In this document: piece by piece, positions 25,101 through 39,341 of the stretch
Layout of the letters: each line of letters opens with the position of its first letter
Position numbering within the stretch: the stretch's first letter is position 1
Origin: Struthidea cinerea
Lineage: Eukaryota > Chordata > Aves > Passeriformes > Corcoracidae
Assembly: GCA_013397865.1 (NCBI GenBank)
Contig: VZTI01004085.1
Span: forward strand, 191,476-255,475
Length of the DNA: 64,000 nt
Direction: 5' to 3'
Notes under the pieces: model-generated
What the model saw: only the letters and a program-made list of their open reading frames with translations
Told to the model about the DNA's origin: nothing
The model's database searches: none
Program-made: the position numbers and the translations under genes

Positions 25101-26186
25101 CTGAAGCAACAGGTAGAATGGAATAAGATGAGTTTGAAATCTGATCCTGAGATCAGCTTGTCAGACAGTCCTAGTTATTAAAGAAGCCTGGGAAATAGCT
25201 ACTGTAGAGAAAAACTAAATGCTTAGTATAAATCTCAGTGGAAGAGATGACTAATTAGAGATAATTATACACAGATTTCTTGCATTAAAAGTGCTTTAAA
25301 ACATAAACATTCAAATTTTACTTAGGCTCCCAAGTGCTTCCTCGAAGGCAAGCTTGCAAAAAATGTCTTTTAAATTATGTCAAAGGCTTTTAAATCAAAT
25401 GGTTTTTAAGAGGCATCTCACTGAAAATTGTGGTGCCTTGAATTTTCTTGTTCACCTTCACTTTTGTAAGAAACTGCAATAAAATTTATGGCCTAAGCTA
25501 GTATCCTAATTGTCCTATAACAAAGGTAATCAAGAGTCATGCTGGACTAATTTGCTACTGTTCTCAACTAACTTCAAATCTTGCACCCAAAATTCACTTG
25601 GTAGGAAGACACTGAACTTCAGAACTGAGGCTGAAACTGTCAGAAAATTGATAAGTAACATAAAAAAGGATGCTGTGCTAAAAATAAATATTGTCTATGA
25701 GATAAAAATGAACAAACAAAATTAGAACAGAAATCCAACCCAAACGAAACAAACCAAATGACCCAAAACTTAGGATACAATCCATTAGCAAATTTCTGGA
25801 ATATTTATTGAAAATTATGAAGGTCAGTGTAGAAGATTGTCAGATACCTTCATCCCTTAGCATCACTTGCACTGGAAGAAATAGAGAATTTCAAATTTTT
25901 GCAAGGGAATTCCTTTTTTTTCAGCTTTGTGATGTTAGCAAAATCTCTTAAACGGCTCCCACAAAAACTTCAGGTTGAAGCTGAAGGATGTAGGGTTTTT
26001 TTGAGATAGTAAATAAAGACACCATATTTCATACAAACATTTCTGAAGCTTACATAGTTATCATGCAGGTGCTCAGGAAAATCTGCATATGATTTTTTAT
26101 TCAAGATTCATTGAGAAGGTTTTTAATCTTTTAAAATATTGTCAATTCATGTGGTTCCTTTTGGAAAAACAGGAACACACAGCAAT
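22167..26186. other. Non-coding stretch with one unusual GC-richer segment
   Basis: No exon is recognised. The stretch 23385-23925 retains several CpGs and a complex, non-repetitive composition unlike its AT-rich surroundings (see findings). The remainder, including 24000-26150, is AT-rich with short meaningless open frames. Confidence 0.5.
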
Positions 26187-26248
26187 CATCCATCCATCCA
26201 TCCATCCATCCATCCATCCATCCATCCATCCATCCATCCATCCATCCA
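26187..26248. repeat. (CATC)n microsatellite, about 15 units
   Basis: An uninterrupted tetranucleotide run of about 62 bp. On the minus strand it translates as a repeating WMDG frame inside an 87-codon open frame, which is not evidence of coding. Long perfect runs of this kind are usually polymorphic in length. Confidence 0.98.
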
Positions 26249-26360
26249 CGTAGATACCTGTCAGATTCTTTATTTTCCTACCGCACATTGGTGTCAGAAG
26301 AGCATATAACGCCTTTATTAACAGCCCGAACACAGGGAAAGAGTGTTCTCCAAAAACCTG

Positions 26361-26936
26361 GTGAGTTTGTGAATAATACCAAGTTGAGGGGAGTGGTCCC
26401 TGCACAGCCCAGGGCTCACAGGACCCTTAGGAAGTTCAATCAGAGGTAGCACAAAGTCGTGCATGTGAGTGCAGAGGAATCATGTGCCTGTACGGTGCAG
26501 AGCCGAGGAAGGACAGCAGGAGCACCTGCGGATCCTGAGGAACAAACTGAACAAGAATTAGCAAAATATCCCTGAAAGACAGCAGGCCAGGCTGTATCCA
26601 GCAGCTAGGGGAAGTCATGCTGTGCCTCTCTGTGTCACGTCTGAGTCCACATCTGACAGACGGTTTAGAGCTCCCCCAGTACAAGACAGACAGCAACTTT
26701 CTGGAGTGAATTCAGCAGGATGGGACAGGAAAAAGGGCATCAGGCACACACTGGAACATGAGAAATTCCAACTAGATATTATGAGAAACATTTTCACCAT
26801 GGAAATACTATAACATGTTGCCTGGAGGGGGTCTCATCTTTGGGAGTATTCAGACTTGAAAGGTCCAGGCTCCAAGTGGGAGTAAGATCAAAAATTTCTT
26901 GAGATCTCTTCCAGCTTATTTTTTAGTTCTATGATC
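26361..26936 (+). mobile_element. Degenerate CR1 LINE, end of ORF2 plus 3' end, sense
   Basis: Starts with 'tttgtgaataataccaagtt', matching the late ORF2 part of CR1 (motif GDDTKL-like). It is followed by diverged ORF2 sequence with 'ggaagttcaatcagaggtag'. The 3' section includes 'atgagaaacattttcacc', 'gttgcctggagggggtctc' and 'gagatctcttccagctt', ending with 'agttctatgatcaatc', the degraded CR1 tail. Internal deletions are likely, because the span is shorter than the intact interval. It lies about 110 bp to the right of the (CATC)n run. Confidence 0.8.
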
Positions 26937-28560
26937 AATCACTTTTTTTATTATACCAGAAGAAAACACAATAAAAATACTTTCACATACAGCCTTCACA
27001 ATCACTCTATTTATAACAAACTATTCCTTTTAATTTGTCCCAACAAGATAATAGTCCTGAATAGCCACAGGAAACAAACATTTTTTCAGCACTACACTTG
27101 AATTTTAAAAAGTGAGGTTTACATCATCATTGTCCTTCCAGTCCTTACTGTCTCCTAGTTATGGTCATTGGTATCAGCATATATTGAAAGAGATCAGTGA
27201 TTCTGAGTCGGTAAAGAGTTAGAATATGCAGCTTGTCATAACAAATGGTGAGTGTTCAATCACTGTGAAAAGTTTTATAAGGAGCCATTCTTCAAGTATA
27301 AAAACCTCAGGTTTTATAACTAGACTTGGTGCTTCACTACTAGGCATGTCAATAGTTTGGAGTAAGACCATATGTACAAGGTTAATATTCTCACTATTCA
27401 TCTTATTTTCACTTGCTTACCATCAGAACATACTGTCAGTGGTGATGGGGATAGAGAGTAAACTAAAGCAGAGTGTGGACACCCATGATCATACAAAATA
27501 CACAGCACTGAAAGTAAACACTGCAGGTGACTATAAAAATGTCAGGAAGAGGCAATGGATTTGCAAGATTTGTCTTGCCAGTAAAAAGTGAAATAAGTAG
27601 AATATTGTGGCCACATTTGCTCTATAACTGGATTTTTTTTAAGCAGAAAAGAATCTTTTTAGAGGCAGTCTTCAAGTCCAAATGGAATTGGACAAGAATT
27701 ATTTATCAGACAGACAGTAATAATCTGTAACTGGAGGGTGTCTGAGTCTTACAGTGCTATAGCAAGCACATAGACAATTACAGAAGTATTCTGATAATTA
27801 TTAATGCAATTTGAGGGTGCCAGTTGCAGAAGGCTCGTTCCCCCATCCTGTAGCACATTTTTAACTAAAAGTTATGTGATGAAAATGTTAGTATTCAAGG
27901 CTGCTTGCTCTTCTCTGCTAATTTACATTTATATTCTTAATGTCTAGATTGAGCCTAGGGAAATTTAAAACTCTATTTCATTAATGCTAACTTTTACAGA
28001 AATCCCAATATGCACAGAAGTTCCTAGATTGCAAGGCTAGTTAGATGAGAATGCAGAAGCTAAACGTAATTGCTGGGTGGTTATGATAGTTAAATATGTA
28101 CTGTCAGTTTTGACTTTTGAAATCCTTATAGACATAAACCTACTGTTCTAAAAAACATGGAGTAACAGAATAATCAATTAAAATGTCTTTAAAACAAGCA
28201 TTTTGAGTTTACACTCTCTCTACAGATATGTTTGAAACTGTTACAGCGCAACAACATTGTGTTTGGTTTTTCAGAAGTTCCTGTGAAGAGTTAGATAATT
28301 TGATCTCGCCTTTTTTCAGCTTTTGAATGGATGGTAAATTACAAATACATGTGCAGCCATTTTAACAGTCCAGATTGAGTCGTGTTCTGGCAGGCTTTTG
28401 TGAAGTGCAGCAGTTTTACAATGCTAATGCAGCATTAACGGGCACCCATTTATTGGCTTTCATCAGCTCTGAGCAGAAGGTTCTGATGCAACTTCTTTAA
28501 AAATAACCCATTTAGTGATCTGGGTGCAGAAATCTCAGTCACCTGCAGAAGTCCTTGCAT

Positions 28561-28632
28561 AGATATATGTATTTGTGTATATGTGTGTATACAAAAATAT
28601 ATACATATATATATGTATATATATGCACACAT
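28561..28632. repeat. Imperfect (TATG/CATA)n and (TA)n purine-pyrimidine repeat
   Basis: About 72 bp of alternating TATATG, TGTATA and ATATAT words ending in 'tatgcacacatc'. A dinucleotide-type simple repeat with self-complementary segments. Confidence 0.9.
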
Positions 28633-29710
28633 CTGATTGGGCAATAATGGGCTCAGGATGAATAAGACATGACAATTTTGTTACACAGTGATTCAGTTCC
28701 TTAGGTCTGCTGGCAATTTCTGCTAGGCACATTACTCCACACCTGAAGTTCTGACCTGCCTCAGCCCTATGGAAGCTCTGTAATTCACATCCATTAGAAA
28801 ATAAATAAAGTATGTTTACTTTAAGTGGTCACAAAATTCTGTTCATATCCATCCTGGACAGGTAAAACTGCACCAGTACAAGACAGTAGAGAATCAGACC
28901 GAGAATAAATAAATTAAAAGTGATTATGAAATATGCATGGAACATTTATGAAAAACCATATTTTCTGCAAGGTAATCTCGTATGGAATTTATAGTACAGT
29001 ATATCACCAAAGAGAGAAACTGGAGAAAAGGTTAATAGCTGGACTAATTATAAATCCAGATATATATAATTCAGCCTCCTAAACAGCATCACACCCTTGC
29101 ACTTTAAATAAGAAGCTATAAGGGAAATACTCTTTTGGAACCTATTAGTCTTTTCTGTAATATTTATTAGTAAACTAGCATTGAATTCATTATTTATAAG
29201 TTTCTGACACCCATCTCATTTGTTTGATATCTAATTTTTATCAGTAGTACTTTGTAGACAAGCAAGTACTTCAGGAAAGCAGAATGCATTGTAAATCTGG
29301 AATAGCCTTTGGGAAAATGTATTGAGTATGTAAACCTGACTAAATAACATATAGGGATATGGGACAGTGTGTAAAACTTACAGTTTTGCTATACTTGAAG
29401 TAAATTTTAATATTTCTGTTATTCATCCTAAGTGCAAAATCTTTAATTTGAATTTTCACTGTGCAGCACTGGATCAGAAACACAATTCTCATGGGAATGA
29501 GAGCAAAAGCACCAGAGAGTTCCCTCATGCTTCGTTCTCCTAAGGCTTCTGTATGTTGTTTGTGTATTGGATGGGAAGAGGAGAATCAGTTTCAAACAAT
29601 CTAATGTAATATTTGGTATGAAAACTAATGACTCGATGAGAGGTCTGTTTATAAATGAGTGAATTATGTGCAGGTCAGCTGTTTGCAAACTGATAAGCCC
29701 TCATGTGTTT

Positions 29711-29735
29711 AGATATATATATATGCACACACACG
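29711..29735. repeat. Short (AT)n(CA)n simple repeat
   Basis: A TA run followed by 'gcacacacacg'; about 25 bp. Confidence 0.8.
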
Positions 29736-31995
29736 TATCATAGTGTAGAAATATTATTACACATCCTGTGGTCTACTGATGGGCTGTACATGTAGTACAG
29801 CAGCTCCCAGAGCTTTGAACTGTAGAATTTGGAAAAATGGGGCCTTATGCCTATACTATTTAAAAAAACCCCTTATATCTGGCTGTGGAAATGCATAGGA
29901 AAGGTTTCCACTGTGAAAATAAATGAGATATGTCAATCTTAGTGGAAAAATATAGAAATATTATGAGTCATGAGTAGAAGTAATAATGAAATATATGCAG
30001 AGTTGAAAGATAAATTGTAAAGCGCAGTAATACTTCTTAAAACTGTGCTTTGCCATGCAACATAGCTAAATAGTATCTATCTGACCAAACTTTTACAGAT
30101 GAAGATAATATTTTGCAGATTTAAGGGCATTATTTTTTTTCTTTTTCAAAGATCTTGCATTACTATAAATGCCACAATTCTCAATTGTTTTATAATTTTA
30201 CATAAGTTGTCACAAAAAGGTAATTCCTTTTTTTTCAGAGACTTCATCAGAGGTAATTATCCTTTTGCTGGATGACCTATCACATGCAGAAAGAGCTTCT
30301 GTTCCATAAAACTCTCAGTGGTCATGGAGAGCAAAGAAATACAGACATTTATTTTTTCTCAAAACTAGTAAAAGTGACAACTAGCCAAACCTCTCAGTAA
30401 CTGGAACTAAATGCAATGGCTTTCAGCCTTTTAGATTGACTGCTGACATTCTTCCTGAATCCTATTCCCTTGGTCCTTGCTGGAGTTAAAAAGTAGGAGG
30501 ACCAGAACTGATGGAATGCAAACTGCAGGGGTCAAAGGAGTTACTGCAGCCAGTGGTGCTGGAATCAATCTTGGCTAAGGGGAAATAGAAAAAAGTCTGA
30601 CCTACCTTGCAGCTCCTGCTTCCTTCCTGACTGATGATGCAGGAGTAATGCAAAAAATAAGTAAAGACTTGTGTGTCGCTGTTTGGGAATCACTAACTTA
30701 GGAATCAAGCACCAAGTTAAATATATGCAAGTTAGGTCCTGCTCCCAGTGTGGCAACTGGACCATATTCCAGACCTTATTTTTTCATCCGTTAGAACAAC
30801 ACTGACACAAAGAATATTAGTCTCTGTTAATGAAAAGTATGTCATGGGAGAGTGAAAAATTCCTATTGCTATTGTGTGGAAGAACAGAAGAGAAAAATGT
30901 AAAAACTTTACAAGTGTAGAAAATAACTTTTGAGATTTAGCTGCGTGAAGATATGTACATAATGTTTACTGCACAGATTCTTTTGAACCAATATACTATT
31001 CTTTTTGAAAAAAAAATTGTCAGTAATCTATTTTCAAGAAATTTAAATTCTTAGTTTCAAATGTGACCAAAAAAACCCCTTCAAAGCCAATCAAACAAAA
31101 CCAAACTTTGCTTCGGTTGATAATCCCACACAGGCCTCCTATAAACACAAGCACTAAATCTTTATCTCATTACCTCTTTCCTTGTTAGAGGCTAAATGAT
31201 ACTTCTTTCCATTGTAAGAGGAATGAAGAGTACGCATTTTCTGAGCTGCTGAAGCTTGTTATTGAAATTAAGCTTTATGACACTGCTGTTTTCCATACTT
31301 GGACCCAGTCTATTGGATTTGTGTGGCTGCTTCCAGAAATAAGAAGGGCAAATGTCAATGCATTTTCAAAAGTAAAGGCAAGGAACAGGTTGTTAAATGG
31401 GCTGAGTTAAGCAATCTCCTAGAAAGGACAGCTACCAATAAAAGTAGTATTGCTTGTCCTAATGTGCTCCCCCGTTTCTGTGACAGTAGAGTCCAAACTC
31501 AACAATGTAATTTCTTTTTACATGTGATGCCTTTGCATCTTTGTGGTTTTCAGTAGGATTGATTCCTTTAAAAAGGCTGGATGGCAAGGAACATCTCAAC
31601 CCCTCCACTCGTCTTTACATAAAAGAATGTGTATTTCAGTGTTTATGAAGTGGTGAGAAAGTACTGCTTCTATTTTCCAAAGAATTCTTGTCAATTTTCC
31701 TTTCCACGTGTTATAAACCATATTGATGTGAATGCCTTCTGAAGTTACTCAGTCAAAAAAGTAATTCATTTCAGTAGAATGATTTCTGAGGCACATCACT
31801 GCCCTGTAGACTTTCATTATATTCCTTTCTTCACATGAAAAATGAGTACATTTCTAAACTGCAATTTTAAATATTGAATAAGGCTACTGATATCAATAAG
31901 TTTGATTATTCAAGACATGAGCTTACAAAGTGTTGAACACTATTTTATCAAGGTACAAAGCAAGATTGTGCAGCCTTTTCAATGCAGCTGCAGCA

Positions 31996-32017
31996 CTTTG
32001 GGGATTGAACCCCAAAG
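31996..32017. repeat. Perfect hairpin, 8-bp arms with 6-nt loop
   Basis: CTTTGGGG (31996-32003) and CCCCAAAG (32010-32017) flank ATTGAA. It sits immediately after 'aatgcagctgcagcac', in a stretch that looks conserved rather than repetitive. It may be a dyad protein-binding site. Confidence 0.6.
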
Positions 32018-35000
32018 AAAGAGGATTAACAGTTTACATACAATTTAGATTAACATGCAAAGATCGAAGCCAAGGTACTATATAAGGCCAATATCTGGCT
32101 CTTTAGATTACTTAGATATCTTAATTTAGAAAGATGTATTTAATTTATATTAAAAATGCATTCAAGCAATGAGCAATAATTTTTATCATTTTAGCCAGGT
32201 ATCACATCTATTTCGTAGTGTTCATATTCCCTTGGATCAAGGTGTTGACAGCTCTGGATATTTAACACTTCATTAACACACAGTATTAGCGTGTAATAAC
32301 AGGTTCTACTGACAACAATATGCACTTTGCAATTTGACAACATTCATTTAGAATTAGTAACAGAGGCTGAGCTAGGAAGCAATTATATTATAAATGGCAT
32401 GGCAGGGAAAACCAGATTTTTTTGTATTTTATTAATAACTTAATGTACAGATATTAAGGTCCTGAGGAGCTTATGTGTTACCTTCATACTTTCACACAAC
32501 TTCTATTGAAGTAGAAGACAAAGGAAGTTAGATATATGATCGCAACCCTAGTTGCCTCTGCGGTTTATCTGTATTTTACTGCGTGCTAATTCTAGGGGAA
32601 AAAAAAAAGTTTAGCTCTGTATCCAGTCAGTTTTCCAGTCAAGTTTCTTTCTTTAGAAGCCAAATGAAATTCTGATGAGGAATGGCCACATATTTATCTT
32701 TCTGCAGTATATGCATCCTCTTGGAGCATTAATGTTTTAACTAAAAAATGTCATGTTTCTCGTGCAGTTTGATAAATGGCAAATGCACTTGTTTTGAATT
32801 AGGATTTCTGTACTGTAAGTTGATTTCAACATAGTTAATATGTGCTTTGATTTTTACAGCTCTTTATCTGCTTCTTTATTTCAGCAGAGTTTTCTTCTTC
32901 AAGGAGTACACACTGTGGATGTTTTGCCCAGGGTACTCTGATTCATCTGATTCTAGTGTGCTTTCCTATTCAGATAGTTGTCACAATTTGAAAATTTATT
33001 TTCTTTTCATCAAGGGCTTTTTCTTTCCCTGAGGTATAATTTTATTTACTTTTCCCTTTTCTTTTGCCCTTTCTTTCTGGTTCTTTTTGATACCTCAGTT
33101 AAAGAAAGCAACACTTTATTTAATGCTGTTGTCAACCCTGGCTGAATGTATTACTACAGTGTAAATTATTCTGCTTTCATGAAACACTAGAGGAATTGCA
33201 ATCATACAAATTCTGTTAAGTCAATGGAATAACTTGATTGAATGACAGAAAACAATATCCTCTCATTTCACTAATCCAGAGCCTACAAATTAGATAGCAA
33301 CACATCCGTAAGCGCTGATGAGCCTTGTTTGCAGGTGAGTAGATAAAGCCCAACAGAGAGCAGGTAAATCTTGGAAAACCTCATTTTACATTGTTTGCTT
33401 GGGCTGGTTTATGCTTTACAGGAGTTGCTTCAATTTGTGTATCTGAGAAAGTAAGACACTGAAAAATGGTTCCCTAAGTAACACTGGGGCATTTTATATC
33501 TTGCCACTGTGATTCCAGATTACCCTACTTAACTGTAAAAATTAAAAAAAAAAAGTTTCCTATTTATCAGGGTCAAAATTAACTTAAGATCAACATTAAA
33601 CCTCATAATCTAATCAAAGATTGTCAAGTAAGAAAATTACATAATTTATTGGTTTTTATAATCCCAATGTTTTAAAATTATATCACCAGTTTTATCTTCT
33701 CTTAAGGAACACTATAGGGAAGGAAATAATTTGTAATTAAAAATTTTCAGATAGTGTCTGGATATGACTGTTACTAAGGCTTTTACTTTGGCAGGAGGCT
33801 GCAGAACTGCAAATGAAGGCCTAAGTTTGAGAAGAGATTATAAAAACATATTTAAATCTTGAATTTTCATCCTCTGAGTTTCTGTATTTTGCTTAGAATT
33901 CTGGCCTTTGTGTTGCTGTTCAGCTGTGAATTAACTGTAATTGGAAAGAATTCATCAAAAATTGCAATTGCATTTCTGATCAAATATCCAAAATAAAATT
34001 CAGTTCAGTTTCTTCAGTTTTTGTTGGTCTAACTGGGAGAAACACAGCAGGAAAATTATTTTTGTCACTGAAATATGCACAGGGAGCGGTATCACTGAGT
34101 AAGCAAACATCAAATTTGTAATGACCTGGATACGCTCCTAGATTGATAAATGGTGCATAATAAACTGTACAGCTCACCAAAACAATGGTGACTTTTTAAG
34201 TGACATTCTTGCACGTATCACAGTTTCCCTTTAGCTTTTGAACAGAGGTTTGCCTTGCAGTCTGCAGTCCTCTTGAAAAATAATGCTGATCTGCAACATC
34301 CTCAGAACAGATACATTTAACCTGTGTATTGCTCGTGCTGTAAGTAGTTCTGCTGCCACCACAGATCTTCAGTAGCTCTGTCAAGTTCTCTGCTAGTCTG
34401 AGTAATATTTACTCCATATTTTCAAGGGGTTTCTCTAACTGAAATGATAGACAAAAGAAAAGGCATAACAAGCAGGGAAAGGTTTATACTGGCAGCTATC
34501 TGTTGGAAAGTATATGCTGTTTTATTCTTTAACGTTCCACAGATGGTAATCTGCTTATTACAAGATTTCCCACTATTCTCTGAGAGCCATCAAAAGAAGA
34601 TGGCTTCCTCACAATACAAGCTATTAAAACCCATTTCCATGTCGAACGAGACTCTCAATAGTGTGTGTTTAGGTATTTAGACTACATCAGAATAAGAAAT
34701 CAGTATGAAAAAAAAGGAGTCTCCTTCTTCCTAAGGGTGAACGCTGATTCTCATCTTTGATCGTGAGAACATGTTTCAGTTTATGGTTGGGAGACAGGCT
34801 CATTTTCTTCAGCTACTGATAGAAGCTATCCATCTCTGCTCTGGGAGCCACACATCTGCACCTTCAGACAGAATGTTCTGTCAATTGGTTGAGGCAGCTG
34901 TGATGGAAATTTTTATCCAGAGGACATTTCAAATACAGAGAAGCAGCTCCGTGCTGACATCAGACATAAGTGCGGCTGAAGCCACGCAGCTGGCAGAAAC

Positions 35001-38000
35001 AATGTGCCTCCCCGCTACCTCTAGCCATGGCATGGCACCAGCTCCCATAACAACAGTCCTGTCCATAAAAACTGCTTTCTCAGGGGTGAAATGGACTGCC
35101 TTTACATTCCTTTTCTACTGTGGAGTAGACAAATAACTGACTATTAAATAAAATAGTTTAGGTTGTGCCATGTAAAGAAAATTAGTAAGTCTTGTCGCTG
35201 GTCTTCAGCTATAGTCAAATACATGTAATTTTCACTGCAAGTGCCCCAGCTGGCCACAACCAGTTGTATCACAGCTATGCTTGGTGATGAATATATCCAC
35301 ATCATTAATAGCATAGTAGCTACTCTTAAGAGAAAGCTTCATTAACAGCTCTGAGAACAAGGCAAGGATATAAAAGGGGACAGTGAGAAACTTTATCCTG
35401 TTTTTTAAATAGTGACACTTGAAGGTCACGGCGTGGTAGCACTGAGAAAACTCCAGTGCCATGTCTGCTCCCCAAGCAAGCAGCTTGTGGTGCTGTGAAT
35501 ATAGACATCTCTCACAGCACTAAAATTTTAGATTACTATATCATCTGAGATACGCTTCAATCTATAAATATAAATAAGTCCTTTAGCTTGATATAGCATC
35601 AATGAATGTTGAGAAGTGAATATCTTTCCATTATTATACTCGGTTTATTCCTTTTTTTAATCTAAGAATTCTGATCTGTATGCCTTTGCCCTTACTGAAT
35701 GGATGTATTCCAGTATTCACAGCATTTTGATAAGTACAATTTTAAAATCTATTTGTTACATCTATTTCTCCCCCCACCCAAATTTGTCACCCTCGTGGAA
35801 AATATAAAATTGCAGCCCTGAGTTAAAAGATGAACATACTGAATAGTTGTTTTGCAGCAATATACGTGCACAGCATTGCAACTCAAGGTTGGCCTCTTGA
35901 GTCACCCCAAATTTTTGCTGTGTACCAAGCACAGTAGAAAAGTGTCTTGGGGCTTAAGACAATCTCAAGCAAACCCCACATACAGGTATGAGAATCACAG
36001 ATAACTTACCATTTGATGTCTTGCTTTATATTTATTATTTGAGAGAAATGGATCTCTATGGATAGACATGAAAATCCCATGACTGACAAGATCCAGCACT
36101 GGACACATACAGTGGAATCTCCTGGAATCTCCTTCCCCTCCACTTCTATCAGTCCACCTCCAGGCTCTCTCATGTGCTTTCTCACCTCTCCCCTATCCCA
36201 GCGTCCCAGGTGTAGCACAAAACATTCTACAAGTCACTAATATGGAAGCAAGATAAAGGTGTTCGCACCTACCAAGAAACCCCATCTGCAACATGCACCA
36301 GACCACGTCTGCAGCACGTGCTTTGGCCTCTCCTGCATCACTCTCAGCTGTGTCTTCCTATCCATCAGATGATACTTCAGGGACTGTATTTCAATGTATC
36401 AGTCAATGGCTCATACGCTTCCATTCACTTCAACCATTGTGGAAGGCGCAGCGTTTGCTCGCGACTGTTCATAACACTCCAACATTACAATACTAAAAAT
36501 GCCAGCTGTACAGAAAAGCTTATGGACAGAAAATGAATGACTTGAATAGTTTTCAAAGTATTTGAAAAACTGAGATTCCACTAACCCTTAATCTGTATAT
36601 CATTTTTTTTTTCCAGAAACATTCAGATGTTGCTGGTATCAGAAGCTGATATCAGGATCATAAGATGAAGAGCATACAATATCAGGAAAATTGCTTCAAA
36701 AGGGACCGATCTAAAAGACATATTACAAAGGAAAAAAACCAGTTTCTCTTTTTATACATTGTTCAAATACAAAATGCTTTTTTAAAGAAACTTATTTCAA
36801 GTCCAGCTCACTAACAATATCTCAGATAGGCTATCGAGACTTAACTTCTATTTATTTCTTTTTTATTCAACTATACCTCAACACTATTTTATTTTATCCT
36901 TAGCTGACTGCAAGCTTTGTGTATTCCTCTAAACTCCATCTGTAAACTAATAGTGTCACGTCTGTTTTCAGGTTTTCAAGCTTGCTGCTAATGGAGACTT
37001 TTTCTGGACATTCTGTACAGCATTTTCCATTTAGTGGTAATGCTATTGACCTAAGAGTTTCCATCATGCACTAAAAAGTATTACAGGTATAGATCTCTAT
37101 TTCTTTGTAAAGATCCATAATACTCTGTGCCAAAAAATTCTCAAAGTCATGGAAAAATTACACAACCATGTTCCTACAGCAAAAGAGAAAGTCCTTCTAG
37201 AAGTGCAAAAGTAACATAAGTTGCTAGAAATCTTATTAAAATATTATTGAAGTATTAGTGCAAGACTTTAAATAGGCTGTGAGTAGCTATTTTAAGAAAT
37301 AACTAGGGGATATTTTTAGACACCCAGCCTTCTAAGCTGGAGCTTTAAGTACTCATATCACATAAAGTTAATATTCTTGTACTATAAAATCTCTTAATAA
37401 TAGTGAGAAACAGGAACTGGGGAAGGAGAGTACACTCTTTCAATTTAATCCAAGTATTCCAAAAGGGAATTTCACATTAAATTGGGCAGAAGTTATCTGG
37501 CTTTTAAACTAGATGCAAAATTATGAATGCAAACTTTTATGCCACTTGAGAATGATACACATATACTTTGCTTGAACCCAATTGTAGCAGTAAAACTTAC
37601 TAAAATTTGGCTTATATTAATATCAATGAAGTTTTAATGGAGTCAAAACCAAAACGTGGATTCTGCTTGGAGATCTGCCACAGAGATATATAGGGTCAAA
37701 ACCACAGCTGGATTAAGGTGTTGTGCCTGTTCTTAGCTGTAAGGATCCCACTAAGGTTTATCTGGGAAACACAGCAGTGAATCCCATTGGAATCAGCAGA
37801 TACCAGAGGTTCATTTTTTCATAGGAATAAACCTAATAATCTTTCCACAAATCATATCTCAAAAAGAATATGAAAGAAAATCGAGTGGAAACACAGATTT
37901 CCCAACTTTTAATGCTGGAAGATAGAGATTTAATTCACCTCTGAGTGTGTCAGGCTTAACTTTGAATGACCTGGTTTTTGCCAAATGTGTCACAACTTTA

Positions 38001-39300
38001 ATGTTATTTAAATATGGGATGTTTTGTGTGTGAATATTAGCAAAGCTCTTGCTGCTTTAGATAAGCAGATGACATTCCATTCCTCTTCATTTCCCTCATT
38101 AAAGCAAAGAAGTTGAATATTAATGAGTGTGGAGAATTATGTTGTCATGCATGTTAGTCTAGAAAATATAAATTCATCTCATAAAAAAGTCAAAGGATCA
38201 AAGAAGGTTTTTACTGTTAATTGGAAACAAAGTGTCAATGGTATCCTGATTTAAAGGGCACTCAAGGATGGTAAGGGAGGGGTGGGGTTTTTTTCTTTTC
38301 CAAAAAGGAAACATAATTAAGGTAGAAGAGGAGTTATTAGTATTTTTTGCTAAAATCCTTTTTGTTGCCTGTGGCATTCAATGTGGCATTCCTGAGGTTC
38401 AAAGTAAAATTAAAAATAAAAAAAATATATCCTTGCAAACATACTTCAACATAATAAAAGTAATATTTTTATAGCCAAAAGCACTTTGCTTTTAAATCTA
38501 CACATATAATGAAACTAGTGTGTTTTCATTGTTCGCTTGGTAAGTAAACTTAAAAATAGCACATTTAGCTTGTGGCTGATTAATAGACAGAAAATAACAG
38601 AGGATCACCTCCGTATTTTGCATTCTTGGGCTCAGCCCTAATTGCAGCAGCAAAAATTGGGCCTGGGCTTGCTTAGCAAGCCTGGAAATGCTGCATTTCT
38701 TGCACACACACATGCACACAGCAGAGCAAAAGAGTGAGGCAACAATTCTATGTTAATGTTCTTTATAATTAAATATGCAAACTGTAAACTCTAAGGGATA
38801 GACCTCTCACTTTTCTGATTTGACAGCCTCTGTACCTTTACAAAACATAAGGTCATTACTCTGGTTTCCTCAAACATTACTTGGTTACAGAATACAGCTT
38901 ACAAAAAAGCTCTTATACTTTACTATAGCAACAGTAGATGTTAATTCTTATTTTCATATGAACAGAAATTCGATGAAAAAAGGTGAAAACATATTGTTTA
39001 CATTTACCCTAAAACACAGTGCTAAGGTCAAATGAATATTGACAAACCTGTCTGAAACCTTCCTGGTCTTTTTATATGATCTGGAATGTAAAGCTTAAAA
39101 GGTTATAAAGTCATATACTTCGGTCAATCAATTAAAATGCTCTAATATGTATTTATTTGCATGGCAAAATCCAAACAAAATGATTCTGTGTGCTCCTCCA
39201 CATGCCTCAGCTGAAATGCTCTGAGAATAAATTAATACCATTTATCAGTTCTCGATTTTACTAGAATACCTGCTAATAACATGGAGATATAATTAAAGTG

Positions 39301-39341
39301 AAATAGAATAGAATAAAAATAGAAAAATAGCATAAAAATAT
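39301..39341. repeat. A-rich (AATAG)-like simple repeat
   Basis: Repeats of AATAG/AAAATAG over about 40 bp. Confidence 0.7.

Noticed and set aside
26142..26405. Minus-strand open frame with repeated WMDG
   Set aside because: The repetitive peptide is the translated (CATC)n microsatellite.
32880..32935. Possible short exon after 'ttatttcag'
   Set aside because: A weak donor and a frame that stops just beyond it; no recognisable peptide.
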